This document shows, one piece after another, positions 38,914 through 48,402 of a stretch of 64,000 bases of DNA. A program made the translations under genes and the position numbers. Within the stretch, counting starts at the first letter, position 1. Each line of letters opens with the position of its first letter. Under the pieces are notes generated by a model. It made no database searches. It saw only the letters and a program-made list of their open reading frames with translations, and was not told the origin of the DNA. The stretch comes from Pseudomonas akapageensis (GTDB lineage Bacteria; Pseudomonadota; Gammaproteobacteria; Pseudomonadales; Pseudomonadaceae): NCBI RefSeq assembly GCF_011355085.1, contig NZ_VXCP01000035.1, positions 44,631 to 108,630 of the forward strand, given 5' to 3'.

Positions 38914-40256
38914 GACAAGGCCTCCACGGCTTGGGCAAACAGACGCCCGCGCTCTTCGAAGTTCTTGAACATGTCCAGGCTCGCGCACGCAGGAGACAAC
39001 AGCACCGCATCGCCATCGCGGGCAAGCCCGGCACATTGCTGTACTGCTTCATCGAGTGTCTTGACCCGGATCAATGGCACGGCGTCGCCCAGGGCCGCGG
39101 CCAGCAACTCGGCATCGCGCCCCAGCAGCACCACGGCGCGGCAATGGGCCGCCACCGGTGCGCGCAAGGCGCTGAAATCGGCCCCCTTGCCGTCGCCACC
39201 GGCAACCAGCACCAGCTTGCCGGCGATGTCGGCGCCCAGCCCTTCGATGGCGGCGAGGGCCGCACCGACGTTGGTCGCCTTGGAGTCGTCGTACCAGGTC
39301 ACGCCGTCGCGCTCACGCAACCATTGGCAACGGTGCGCCAGGCCAGCGAAAGTACGCAAGCTGGCCAGCATCGCGTCGAACGGCAGACTGACCGCGTGCC
39401 CCAACGCCAGCGCCGCGAGGGCATTGGACTGGTTGTGGGCGCCGCGGATTTTCAATTCGCGCACCGGCATCAGGTTTTCAAACTGAAATGCCAGGTATTT
39501 CTCGCCATTCTCTTCACGCAGGCCAAAAGCCTTGAAGTCCGGCTTGTTCAAGCCAAACGTCCAGCACGGCAGACCTTCACTCATCAGCGGCCGGGACAAG
39601 GCGTCCTGGCGGTTGACCACCACCTGCCGGGCACCCCGGAAAATCCGGTGCTTGGCCAGGTGATACGCCGGCAGACCGCTGTAGCGGTCCATGTGGTCTT
39701 CGCTGACATTGAGCACGGTCGCGACTTCGGCGTTCAACTGGTCGGTAGTCTCCAGCTGGAAGCTGGACAGTTCCAGTACATAGAGCTCGACGTCATCGCC
39801 GAGCAGGTCCAAGGCCGGCGTGCCCAGGTTGCCGCCCACGGCAACGCGTTTACCGGCAGCCGCGGCCATTTCGCCGACCAGGGTAGTGACCGTACTTTTT
39901 GCGTTCGAACCCGTGATTGCCACGATGGGCGCTTTCGCGTTACGCGCGAACAGCTCGATGTCGCCGGACAGTTTCACACCACGAGTGGCAGCCTGCTGCA
40001 ACGCCGGAGTCGACAAGGCAAGGCCTGGGCTCACGTACAGTTCATCGGCGCGGCAGAGGAACTCCACGTCCAGCTCGCCACAACGCACTTCCACCTGAGG
40101 GTAGTCACGCCGCAGCGTCGCCAGCTCCGGTGGGTTCTCGCGTGTATCGGCCACCGCAAAGGCCACGCCCCGCTGCGCCAGGAAGCGCACCAGGGACATG
40201 CCGCTCTTGCCGAGGCCGACAACGATGCGGAAGTGGTCAGAAGCGATCAGAGACAC
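38910..40256 (-). CDS. murD: UDP-N-acetylmuramoyl-L-alanine--D-glutamate ligase
   Basis: A 448-aa Mur ligase that adds D-Glu. It has an N-terminal VVGLGKSGMSLVRFL, the ATP loop AITGSNAKSTVTTLVGEM near residue 115 (Ala in place of the more usual Gly before Lys), and WYDDSKATNVGA in the C-terminal half. Coupled to ftsW; 5 bp after mraY. Confidence 0.97.
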   Translation of the reverse strand: MSLIASDHFRIVVGLGKSGMSLVRFLAQRGVAFAVADTRENPPELATLRRDYPQVEVRCGELDVEFLCRADELYVSPGLALSTPALQQAATRGVKLSGDIELFARNAKAPIVAITGSNAKSTVTTLVGEMAAAAGKRVAVGGNLGTPALDLLGDDVELYVLELSSFQLETTDQLNAEVATVLNVSEDHMDRYSGLPAYHLAKHRIFRGARQVVVNRQDALSRPLMSEGLPCWTFGLNKPDFKAFGLREENGEKYLAFQFENLMPVRELKIRGAHNQSNALAALALGHAVSLPFDAMLASLRTFAGLAHRCQWLRERDGVTWYDDSKATNVGAALAAIEGLGADIAGKLVLVAGGDGKGADFSALRAPVAAHCRAVVLLGRDAELLAAALGDAVPLIRVKTLDEAVQQCAGLARDGDAVLLSPACASLDMFKNFEERGRLFAQAVEALS

Positions 40257-40261
40257 TCGTT

Positions 40262-41344
40262 CTACCTCAGTTTCAGGGTGGCAAGACCAATCAGCACCAG
40301 AATCACGGTGATGATCCAGAAACGGACGATCACACGCGGCTCGGGCCAGCCCTTGAGTTCAAAATGGTGGTGAATCGGCGCCATGCGAAAGACACGGCGA
40401 CCGGTCAGTTTGAAGGAAGCGACCTGAATGACGACCGAAAGGGTTTCCATCACGAACACACCGCCCATGATGAACAAGACGATTTCCTGGCGCACGATCA
40501 CCGCGATGGTGCCCAGGGCAGCACCGAGGGCCAGCGCACCGACATCACCCATGAAGACCTGTGCCGGATAGGTGTTGAACCAGAGAAAGCCCAGGCCCGC
40601 GCCGATCAGCGCCCCACAGAAAACAATCAGCTCGCCGGCGCCCGGAACATAAGGAATCAACAGGTATTCGGCGAACTTAACGTTACCCGACAGGTAGCAG
40701 AAGATGCCCAGTGCGCCGCCCACCATCACGGTCGGCATGATCGCCAGGCCATCGAGGCCGTCGGTCAGGTTGACCGCGTTGCTGGAGCCAACGATGACGA
40801 AATAGGTCAACACGATGAAACCGGCGCCCAACGGGATGCTGGCATCCTTGAGCATTGGCAGGATCAGGGTGGTTTCGACGTTGCTGGGTGCCGTCATGTA
40901 CAGGAAGATCGCCGCGCCCAGGCCGAACACCGACTGCCAGAAATATTTCCAGCGGCTTGGCAGGCCGCGCGAGTTCTTTTCGATGACCTTGCGGTAGTCA
41001 TCGACCCAGCCAATGGCGCCGAACAGCAAGGTAACGATCAGTACCACCCAGACATAACGGTTGCTCAGGTCAGCCCAGAGCAAGGTGCTGATGGCGATGG
41101 CCGAAAGGATCAGCGCGCCACCCATGGTCGGCGTGCCGGACTTGGACAAATGCGATTGCGGACCATCGTTACGCACAGCCTGGCCAATCTGGCGAATCTG
41201 CAGGGTACGGATCATCCATGGGCCCAGGCAAAGGGCCAGGGTCAATGCGGTCAGCACACCCAGAATCCCGCGCAGGGTCAGGTACTGAAAGACCGCGAAG
41301 CCTTTGTAGAACTGTTGCAGATACTCAGCCAGCAGCAGCAGCAT
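40262..41344 (-). CDS. mraY: Phospho-N-acetylmuramoyl-pentapeptide-transferase MraY
   Basis: A 360-aa ten-helix membrane enzyme that makes lipid I from UDP-MurNAc-pentapeptide and undecaprenyl phosphate. Signatures: KSGTPTMGG, the Asp pair in GWVDDYRKV, and NLTDGLDGLA. ATG 41344 shares one base with the murF stop; the upstream frame extension belongs to murF sequence. Confidence 0.98.
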   Translation of the reverse strand: MLLLLAEYLQQFYKGFAVFQYLTLRGILGVLTALTLALCLGPWMIRTLQIRQIGQAVRNDGPQSHLSKSGTPTMGGALILSAIAISTLLWADLSNRYVWVVLIVTLLFGAIGWVDDYRKVIEKNSRGLPSRWKYFWQSVFGLGAAIFLYMTAPSNVETTLILPMLKDASIPLGAGFIVLTYFVIVGSSNAVNLTDGLDGLAIMPTVMVGGALGIFCYLSGNVKFAEYLLIPYVPGAGELIVFCGALIGAGLGFLWFNTYPAQVFMGDVGALALGAALGTIAVIVRQEIVLFIMGGVFVMETLSVVIQVASFKLTGRRVFRMAPIHHHFELKGWPEPRVIVRFWIITVILVLIGLATLKLR

Positions 41345-42711
41345 TAATGTTTCTCCCCGCTGGAACCGCACAACGCTGCCACGACGTTTTCCATCGCAGC
41401 GCTGCGCGAACCCTTGATCAAAATAGTGGTATTAGTGTCCTGCTCGGCGCTAACGGCCGCGATCAGGTCAGCTTGAGTAGCGAAATGGCGGGCATTTTCC
41501 CCGAAAGCCGCGACTGCATAGGCCATCAACGGGCCCACGGCATAGAGTGCCGAGACCTTGCCTTTGGCATAGGCGCCTACTTGTTCATGACCTTCCTGCG
41601 CCCATTGGCCCAACTCGCCGATATCTCCGAGCACCAGAACGGTGCGGCCGGAAAAGCCGGCGAGTATATCAATGGCCGCGCACATTGAGGTGGGGTTTGC
41701 GTTGTAGGAATCATCGATTACCCGCACACCCTTGCTGGACATTTGCGCGACAGTCCGGCCCTTGACCGGTTGCACGTTGTTCAGCCCTTCGGCGATGCCC
41801 TCGAGTGTCAGACCAAAGGCATGAGCGACAGCCGCAGCCGCCAGCGCATTTTGTACGTTGTGCGTTCCCAGCAGATTCAACTGAACGTGCGCGACACCGG
41901 ACGGGCCATGCAGGTCGAACGCCGGGCAGCCCCGTGCATCGCGGGTCAGACCGCTGGCATTGAAGTCGGCCGCGGCGTTATCGAGGGCAAAACTCAGCAC
42001 GGCATGCTGGCCGGCGCGCGCCTTCCAGATGGCGAATGCCTTGTCGTCCAGGTTGAGCACGGCGATGCCGCCCTCACCCAGGCCTTCGAGAATCTCGCCC
42101 TTGGCTTCGACAATCTTCTCGGGACCGCCGAATTCGCCGACGTGGGCGGTGCCGGCGTTGTTGATCACCACCACTTGGGGGCGAGTCAGACCAACGGTGT
42201 AGGCAATCTCGCCAATACGCGAGGCGCCCAGTTCGATGACCGCCGCCGTGTGCTCAGGTGCGATTTCCAACAGAGTTAGTGGTGCACCCAGGTCGTTGTT
42301 CAGGTTGCCGCGGGTCGCCAATACCGGACCACGGGTGCGCAGGATGCTGGCGAGCATTTCCTTGACGGTGGTTTTCCCACTGGAGCCAGTAATCGCCGCT
42401 ACTTGTTTGGTAAAGCCGGCGCGATTGATAGCACCCAGCTGGCCCAATGCGACACGTGTGTCGGCCACGACCAGCTGCGGCAAAGTGCTGCCTGGGACTT
42501 CGCGCTCGACCAATGCGGCAACGGCGCCTTTGGCGGCCACGTCGTTCAGGTAATCATGCCCATCAAAACGCGGGCCGGTCAGCGCGACAAACAATTGACC
42601 GGCCGCAATTGCGCGACTGTCGATGCTGACACCGCTGAAGGTGCTGTCGGCGTTGACCAGGCGGGCCTGCAATGGCGCGACCAGTTCACTCAGGGAAAGA
42701 GGCTTAAGCAT
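41344..42711 (-). CDS. murF: UDP-MurNAc-tripeptide--D-Ala-D-Ala ligase
   Basis: A 455-aa Mur ligase that adds the D-Ala-D-Ala made by Ddl. It has the ATP loop AITGSSGKTTVKEMLASIL near residue 110 and the MurF-typical VIDDSYNANPTSM. It overlaps murE by 8 bp. Confidence 0.97.
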   Translation of the reverse strand: MLKPLSLSELVAPLQARLVNADSTFSGVSIDSRAIAAGQLFVALTGPRFDGHDYLNDVAAKGAVAALVEREVPGSTLPQLVVADTRVALGQLGAINRAGFTKQVAAITGSSGKTTVKEMLASILRTRGPVLATRGNLNNDLGAPLTLLEIAPEHTAAVIELGASRIGEIAYTVGLTRPQVVVINNAGTAHVGEFGGPEKIVEAKGEILEGLGEGGIAVLNLDDKAFAIWKARAGQHAVLSFALDNAAADFNASGLTRDARGCPAFDLHGPSGVAHVQLNLLGTHNVQNALAAAAVAHAFGLTLEGIAEGLNNVQPVKGRTVAQMSSKGVRVIDDSYNANPTSMCAAIDILAGFSGRTVLVLGDIGELGQWAQEGHEQVGAYAKGKVSALYAVGPLMAYAVAAFGENARHFATQADLIAAVSAEQDTNTTILIKGSRSAAMENVVAALCGSSGEKH

Positions 42712-44167
42712 GCGCCACCTCCCAGGCTTTCAGAGCGTTGTCAGCCTCGACCAGATCGGAAAAGTCATGGCGTTGGCCGTTGATTTCCTGGTAATCCTCA
42801 TGCCCTTTGCCTGCAAGCACGATAACGTCATCCACCGATGCGCCAGCAATCAATTGTTCGATAGCCTGGCCACGACCGGCTACGAAACGGACCTTGTCGG
42901 GCGCGGCAAAACCGGGACGAATATCGTCGAAGATGGCGTTGGGGTCTTCAGTGCGAGGGTTGTCATCGGTAACCAGCACACCGTCGGCCAGACGCTCGGC
43001 CACTTCGGCCATCAACGGGCGCTTGCCGCGATCGCGGTCGCCGCCGCAGCCGAACAGGCACAGCAACTTGCCCTTGGCGTGCGGACGCAAGGCTTCGAGA
43101 ACTTTTTCCAGGGCATCGGGGGTATGGGCGTAATCGACCACCACCAGCGGCTGCGAACCACCACCAAGGCGCTGCATGCGCCCGACCGGGCCCTCCAGCA
43201 GCGGCAGGACCTTGAGAATCTCGTCCAATGGATAGTCCATACCCATCAAGGTACCGACTGCAGCCAAGACGTTGCTCAGGTTGAAGCGTCCCAACAGCGC
43301 ACTGCGCAGACTGTGTTCGCCCTGGGCAGTGACCAGGGTTGCCTGTACGCCGCTGTCGTCGAAGTGTGCCTGGCGGCAATACAACGAAGCGCCGGCATCT
43401 TTCAGGCTGTAGCTGATCAGGCGCGATTCATGGGCCTGGCCCGCGAGCTCGCGACCAAACTCGTCATCAAGGTTCACCACTCGGCAACGCAGGTCCGGCC
43501 AGGCGAACAGACGCGCCTTGGCCTGGGCATAAGCCTCCATGCTGCCGTGGTAATCGAGATGATCACGCGACAGGTTGGTCATGACCGCGATATCGAATGC
43601 CAGCGCAGCAACCCGCCCTTGATCCAGGGCATGTGACGACACTTCCATAGCTACGGCGCCCGCACCGGCCTTTTTCAGGTCGTACAAGGTGGCCTGGACC
43701 GCAATGGGGTCCGGCGTGGTCAAGCGGCCGCTGACCAGTTTGCCGTAGAAACCGGTCCCCAGTGTGCCGATCAGACCGCAGTGCTTGCCCAGGCGATCCA
43801 GCGCCTGCGCCACCAGTTGAGTGACGCTGGTCTTGCCGTTGGTTCCGGTAACACCGACCAGTACCAACTGACGACTGGCATCACCATAGAATCGACCGGC
43901 AATATCGGAGAGCTGGGCAGCCAGGCCCTTGACCGGAATCAGCGGCACGTCGGTTATCGGCAGCACCGTGGCGCCTTCGGCTTCATAAGCTACCGCCGTC
44001 GCACCGCGCTGCAGTGCATCGGCGATATGCGCACGGCCATCGAATTTGCCTCCCGGCACAGCCAGGAACAGATCGCCAGCACGTACATTACGGCTGTCGA
44101 GGGTCAGCTCACGGATCAACCGATTGTTGCCGACCTGTGGAAATATTTTGCTCAGAGGCATAGTCAT
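42704..44167 (-). CDS. murE: UDP-MurNAc-L-Ala-D-Glu--meso-diaminopimelate ligase
   Basis: A 487-aa Mur ligase for the third residue. The ATP loop is GVTGTNGKTSVTQLV near residue 110, and the motif DDNPRTEDP shows meso-diaminopimelate specificity (DNPR), as expected for a Gram-negative. ATG 44167 shares one base with the ftsI stop. Confidence 0.97.
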   Translation of the reverse strand: MTMPLSKIFPQVGNNRLIRELTLDSRNVRAGDLFLAVPGGKFDGRAHIADALQRGATAVAYEAEGATVLPITDVPLIPVKGLAAQLSDIAGRFYGDASRQLVLVGVTGTNGKTSVTQLVAQALDRLGKHCGLIGTLGTGFYGKLVSGRLTTPDPIAVQATLYDLKKAGAGAVAMEVSSHALDQGRVAALAFDIAVMTNLSRDHLDYHGSMEAYAQAKARLFAWPDLRCRVVNLDDEFGRELAGQAHESRLISYSLKDAGASLYCRQAHFDDSGVQATLVTAQGEHSLRSALLGRFNLSNVLAAVGTLMGMDYPLDEILKVLPLLEGPVGRMQRLGGGSQPLVVVDYAHTPDALEKVLEALRPHAKGKLLCLFGCGGDRDRGKRPLMAEVAERLADGVLVTDDNPRTEDPNAIFDDIRPGFAAPDKVRFVAGRGQAIEQLIAGASVDDVIVLAGKGHEDYQEINGQRHDFSDLVEADNALKAWEVAHA

Positions 44168-45903
44168 CAACCGCGCCCTCCTTTGGCGGGCGCAGCATCG
44201 GCTTGCTGCTGTGGAGTTGCCGTCGGCAGGTTATCTGGCGGCACGTTCATCAAGCGCAACGTGCCGGACATCACCTTGCTGAAGACAGGTGCCGAAATCA
44301 GACCACCGAAATAGGCGCCAGTGCCCGGCTCGTCGATAACGACGACGATGGCGTAGCGAGGATTGCTCATCGGTCCGAAACCGGCGAACAGCGAGCGGTA
44401 GGCATTTTCGGTGTAACCCTTGGAACCGACAGTCGCCTTACGCGCGGTACCCGACTTGCCGCCCACGTGATAAGCCGGCACTCTGGCGCGGAACACCCCT
44501 CGTGAATCCTCAATCACTTGCTGCAACATGCCCTGGATGGTTTTAGCGGTTTCGACCGGCATTACCTGGGCGGACTCTGGTTCCTTGTCGACCTTGAGAA
44601 TGCTCAACGGCACCATGCGACCGTCGTTGGCCAGCGCCGCATAGGCATGCACCAACTGCAGCGCCGTCACCGACAGGCCGTAGCCGTAAGACAGTGTCGC
44701 CGTTTCGGCCTTCTTCCATTCACGATGATTCGGCAGGTTGCCGACACGCTCGCCCGGGAAGCCCAGGCCGGTGTACTGACCCAGACCCAGCGACGACATC
44801 ATGCGATAGATGGACTCGCCACCGATATCGAACGCCACCTTGCTCATCCCCACGTTACTGGAGTTGATCAGAATGCCGGTCAGATCCAGGATCGGCCCTT
44901 CGGTCTTGGTAACGTCGCGAATGGTGTAACGGCCCAGTTGCAGGGTACCCGGATAGACTTCGACCTTGTCGCTCGGCTTCCAGCGGCCAGTCTGCAGGGC
45001 TGCAGTCATCGAAATCGGCTTTACCGTCGAACCTGGTTCGAACACATCGATGATGGCGCGGTTACGCATTGCTGCGGGGAACATGCTGCGGCGGTTGTTC
45101 GGGTTGTAGGTCGGCTGGTTGGCCATGGCCAGCACTTCACCGGTCTTCACGTCCATGATCACCAGGCTGCCGGCCTTGGCCTCGTTCTCGACGATGGCGT
45201 TGCGCAGTTCACGGCTGGCCAGATATTGCAGGCGCAGGTCGATGGACAACGCCAAGGCTTTGCCGGCCTTGGCGTTTTTGGTGACCTGAATATCCTTGAT
45301 CAACCGACCTCGCCGGTCCTTGATAACCTGTCGCTTGCCGGGAACCCCGGCCAGCCAGTCTTCATAGGCCAGTTCGACGCCTTCGCGACCGTGATCATCG
45401 AGGTCGGTGAAGCCGACCATGTGCGCCGCCACATCACCGGCTGGATAGAATCGCCTGAATTCCTCGATGCCGTAGACACCGGGTACCTTGAGGTCGAGCA
45501 CGACCTGCCCCTGTTCCGGCGTCAGCCCTCGGACCAGGTAGATGAATTCCTTGCTGGCCTGTTGTTCCAGGCGCTCGCTCAGCTGTTTGGGGTCTTGTCC
45601 CAGAGCAGCCGCCAATGCCGGCCACTTGTCCTTGGCCAGCTGCATTTCCTTGGGGTTGGCCCACAGGGTCGTGACCGGTGTACTGACGGCCAGAGGCTCG
45701 CCATTACGGTCGGTAATCAGGCCGCGGTGCGCAGGAATCGGGATGTGACGCAGGCTGCGAGCGTCGCCCTGCCCCTTGAGGAAGTCATGGTCGATCACTT
45801 GCAGGTCGACGATACGCCATGAGATGGCAGCCACCATCACTGCCAGCAGACCGAGCACCACACGAAACCGCCAAGGGTAAAGTGCACCTTCGAGTTTCAT
45901 CAT
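44167..45903 (-). CDS. ftsI: Septal peptidoglycan transpeptidase FtsI (PBP3)
   Basis: A 578-aa class B penicillin-binding protein: one N-terminal helix (about residues 14-34), a dimerisation domain, and a transpeptidase domain with Ser292 in the STVK motif (292-295), the SSN motif in INSSNVG, and K483-SGT. It crosslinks septal peptidoglycan and is the target of many beta-lactams. ATG 45903 overlaps the ftsL stop (ATGA). Confidence 0.98.
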   Translation of the reverse strand: MMKLEGALYPWRFRVVLGLLAVMVAAISWRIVDLQVIDHDFLKGQGDARSLRHIPIPAHRGLITDRNGEPLAVSTPVTTLWANPKEMQLAKDKWPALAAALGQDPKQLSERLEQQASKEFIYLVRGLTPEQGQVVLDLKVPGVYGIEEFRRFYPAGDVAAHMVGFTDLDDHGREGVELAYEDWLAGVPGKRQVIKDRRGRLIKDIQVTKNAKAGKALALSIDLRLQYLASRELRNAIVENEAKAGSLVIMDVKTGEVLAMANQPTYNPNNRRSMFPAAMRNRAIIDVFEPGSTVKPISMTAALQTGRWKPSDKVEVYPGTLQLGRYTIRDVTKTEGPILDLTGILINSSNVGMSKVAFDIGGESIYRMMSSLGLGQYTGLGFPGERVGNLPNHREWKKAETATLSYGYGLSVTALQLVHAYAALANDGRMVPLSILKVDKEPESAQVMPVETAKTIQGMLQQVIEDSRGVFRARVPAYHVGGKSGTARKATVGSKGYTENAYRSLFAGFGPMSNPRYAIVVVIDEPGTGAYFGGLISAPVFSKVMSGTLRLMNVPPDNLPTATPQQQADAAPAKGGRG

Positions 45904-46193
45904 GGCGCCACCATGCGAACTTCAGCGGCGCCGGGGATACGCATTTTCAATTGATCGCTGGCCAGGGTTTCGATGCGGCTGTGCGCAGTCCAGGTACTCT
46001 GCTCGAGGATCAAGCGCCCCCATTCGGCCTGGGCCTTGTCACGTTCGTTGAGTTCCCCGTACAGGGTATTGAGCAACTGGCGATTCCAGTGGGCGCTGTA
46101 CGACACTGCGATTGCGGAAACGAGCACGCCAACAAACAGCAGAAGCATCAGGAAGCTTCCGCCTGGCAGGGGCTTGGCAAATAGCCTGCTCAC
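45900..46193 (-). CDS. ftsL: Cell division protein FtsL
   Basis: A 97-aa bitopic protein: a short cytoplasmic tail, one helix (FLMLLLFVGVLVSAIAVSYS, about residues 14-33) and a periplasmic coiled coil (LLNTLYGELNERDKAQAEW). It forms FtsQLB, which activates FtsWI. It overlaps rsmH and ftsI by 4 bp each. Confidence 0.96.
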   Translation of the reverse strand: MSRLFAKPLPGGSFLMLLLFVGVLVSAIAVSYSAHWNRQLLNTLYGELNERDKAQAEWGRLILEQSTWTAHSRIETLASDQLKMRIPGAAEVRMVAP

Positions 46194-47137
46194 CGCAGCT
46201 TCTCCGCGACACGCATGACGGCGCTGCGCGAGCGTGGGTTGGCCTTGAGCTCGGCTTCGGATGCGAACTGCGCCTTGCCATGGATCTTGATCTTCGGATC
46301 GAACGCCTTGAACTGTACCGGCAGGTTGCGTGGCAGGTTGTCGGCTTCACCCTTGGCGAGCCGGCGCATGAACAGCTTGACGATTCGGTCTTCCAGCGAG
46401 TGGAAGCTGATCACCACCAGGCGACCGCCGATCTCCAGCGATTCCAGCGCGGCCTCAAGACCTGTCTCCAGGTCAGCCAGCTCGTTATTGACGTGAATTC
46501 GCAGCCCCTGAAATGCACGGGTCGCCGGGTTCTTGCCTTTCTCCCAGGCCGGATTTGCAACCTTGAGCACTTCGGCAAGATCGGCGGTGCGCTCGAAACG
46601 CTGGGTTTCGCGACGCAATACCACGGCACGGGCCATGCGCTTGGCAAAACGCTCTTCGCCGTATTCCTTGAATACCCGGGCAATCTCTTCTTCAGGCGCG
46701 GTAGCGATGAAGTCGGCCGCACTGATCCCGCGCGATGGGTCCATGCGCATATCCAGAGGGCCATCATTGAGAAAGCTGAAACCGCGTTCAGGGTCGTCGA
46801 GCTGCGGCGACGAGACGCCCAGGTCGAGCAATACACCGTTGACCTTGCCGGCCAGACCGCGCGCGGCGACTTCGGCACCCAGCTCGGCAAAACTGCGCTG
46901 CACAATGACAAAGCGGCCGTCTTCGGCCGCCAGCGCTTGCCCGGTGGCAATCGCTTGTGGATCCTTGTCGAAGCCCAGCAGTCGGCCTTCGGGCCCCAGG
47001 TGCTGGAGAATGAGGCGACTGTGACCGCCGCGCCCGAAGGTGCCATCCAGATAGCAGCCATCGGCGCGTACGGCGAGAGCCTCGACGGCTTCGTCAAGCA
47101 GTACGGTGATGTGGTTAAAGCCGCTATCTATAGTCAC
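46190..47137 (-). CDS. rsmH: 16S rRNA (cytosine(1402)-N(4))-methyltransferase RsmH
   Basis: A 315-aa SAM-dependent methyltransferase (formerly MraW). It begins with HITVLLDEAVEAL, has the SAM loop GTFGRGGHSRLIL and the LLDLGVSSPQLD motif. It methylates C1402 of 16S rRNA, the same nucleotide whose ribose is methylated by RsmI, also encoded in this window (48403-49275). Overlaps mraZ by 4 bp. Confidence 0.97.
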   Translation of the reverse strand: MTIDSGFNHITVLLDEAVEALAVRADGCYLDGTFGRGGHSRLILQHLGPEGRLLGFDKDPQAIATGQALAAEDGRFVIVQRSFAELGAEVAARGLAGKVNGVLLDLGVSSPQLDDPERGFSFLNDGPLDMRMDPSRGISAADFIATAPEEEIARVFKEYGEERFAKRMARAVVLRRETQRFERTADLAEVLKVANPAWEKGKNPATRAFQGLRIHVNNELADLETGLEAALESLEIGGRLVVISFHSLEDRIVKLFMRRLAKGEADNLPRNLPVQFKAFDPKIKIHGKAQFASEAELKANPRSRSAVMRVAEKLR

Positions 47138-47589
47138 AGTATCAATTCACGCAGTTCATCAGGCATGGCGCCCGGTTGTTGAATGGCTACCAGGTCGGCT
47201 GCAGCGACAGCGTTCCAGGCGTCCTCGTCCCACAATTGAAACTTGTTCAGCTGCCCAACCAGCATCGCGCGCTTGTCGAGCCTGGCGTACTCGCGCAAAC
47301 GCGGAGGAACCAGAAAGCGGCCACTGCCATCGAGCTCGAGATCAACCGCGTTGCCGATCAGCAAACGCTGCAGGCGGCGGTTCTCTTCACGCAATGAAGG
47401 CAAGGCGCGCAATTTGGTTTCAATAACTTCCCACTCGTCGAGCGGATATACACACAAGCAAGGGTCGACAGCATCAATGGTCACGATCAGCTGCCCGGAA
47501 CTACGCGAATCCAGCTCGTCGCGATACCGGCTCGGCATAGCGAGACGGCCCTTGGCGTCGAGACTGATGGCGTTAGCTCCGCGAAACAC
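47134..47589 (-). CDS. mraZ: Transcriptional regulator MraZ
   Basis: A 151-aa protein with two SpoVT-AbrB-like domains (FRGANAISLDAKGRLAMPSRYRD and the second at about residues 80-125, LDGSGRFLVPPRLREYA). It represses the dcw promoter in E. coli by binding three or more spaced repeats; such repeats are present upstream at 47631-47660. The start is GTG 47589 with AGGAAG upstream. First gene of the dcw cluster. Confidence 0.96.
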   Translation of the reverse strand: MFRGANAISLDAKGRLAMPSRYRDELDSRSSGQLIVTIDAVDPCLCVYPLDEWEVIETKLRALPSLREENRRLQRLLIGNAVDLELDGSGRFLVPPRLREYARLDKRAMLVGQLNKFQLWDEDAWNAVAAADLVAIQQPGAMPDELRELIL

Positions 47590-47630
47590 GGCTGCGCTTC
47601 CTATATTTTAGCTTTTTGTGCCTGAAAAAC

Positions 47631-47660
47631 CCACTTCATGCCACTTTCTGCCACTTGCGC
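47631..47660 (-). promoter_or_regulatory. MraZ box: three 10-bp direct repeats
   Basis: On the plus strand three units follow without a gap: CCACTTCATG, CCACTTTCTG, CCACTTGCGC. On the minus strand each reads AAGTGG with exact 10-bp spacing, so one face of the DNA helix is repeated. This is the known form of MraZ-binding sites. Confidence 0.85.
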
Positions 47661-47662
47661 AC

Positions 47663-47692
47663 ACTATAGGAATGCGCCTACCACACCGTCAA
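47663..47692 (-). promoter_or_regulatory. dcw (mra) promoter
   Basis: On the minus strand: -35 TTGACG (47687-47692), an 18-bp spacer and -10 TATAGT (47663-47668). It sits directly upstream of the MraZ repeats, so bound MraZ would cover the transcription start. Confidence 0.75.
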
Positions 47693-47896
47693 GGCGCGCA
47701 CATAAGGAAAACCCTTACAGATCGGAGATTTAGGAGTGAAAAGGGGGTCAGGAGGGGGATTTTGCAGGTATTTCGACAAACAAAAGCGAGTTCACTCAGG
47801 GAGATAGAGAGCGAAGTTAAAGTAATTTATTAAGTGTAAGATTTTTTTGGTATTACAAATCGCGTCTGCTATTGAATCAAGCAGGAAGGGAAAAGG
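47693..47896. other. Gene-free stretch between the dcw promoter and rnpB
   Basis: About 200 bp, A/T-rich toward 47810-47870. I see no gene here. It should hold the rnpB 3' processing or termination signal, but no clear stem with a T-run is visible on the minus strand. Confidence 0.5.
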
Positions 47897-48258
47897 TGGA
47901 GAGTCGATCTGTAAGCCGGGTTCTGTCGAGGACAGTCATTCCTCTACGATGGCCATCACTGGACACCTTTAGCAACCTACCCGGTTCCAACGCGGGCCGC
48001 GCCATATGGAACCCTATTTGGTCTTGCTCCGAGTGGGGTTTACCTAGCCACGAACTGTTACCAGTCGTGCGGTGCGCTCTTACCGCACCTTTTCACCCTT
48101 ACCGGCACCGAAGTGCTTAGGCGGTTATTTTCTGTGGCACTTTCCGTAGGCTCACGCCCCCCAGGCATTACCTGGCACTCCGCCCTATGGAGCCCGGACT
48201 TTCCTCCCCCCTCTTTTGCGGAACAAAAGAAGGCAGCGACTGTCCAATCGACTCTCCG
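47897..48258 (-). ncRNA. rnpB: RNase P RNA (class A)
   Basis: The minus strand begins AGAGTCGATTGGACAGTCGC and ends with CAGATCGACTCT, the two strands of helix P1. Conserved core pieces include GGGCTCCATAGGGC-type sequence and the GCCTACGGAAAGTGCC region. Length (about 360 nt) fits the bacterial type A RNA, the catalytic part of the tRNA 5'-maturing enzyme. Exact ends are approximate. Confidence 0.93.
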
Positions 48259-48402
48259 CCGCGAAGGTTAACGGGAGCCGCGGCGAAGAACAAGCTTTAT
48301 CCCTTCAGGTGGCTTTGTGCCAGTACTCATTGCTACTACCTAAGCGAAGTAAAGCAACAACTTTTGCACTGTCAAATCGCCCCACCATCAATTGACGAAA
48401 AT

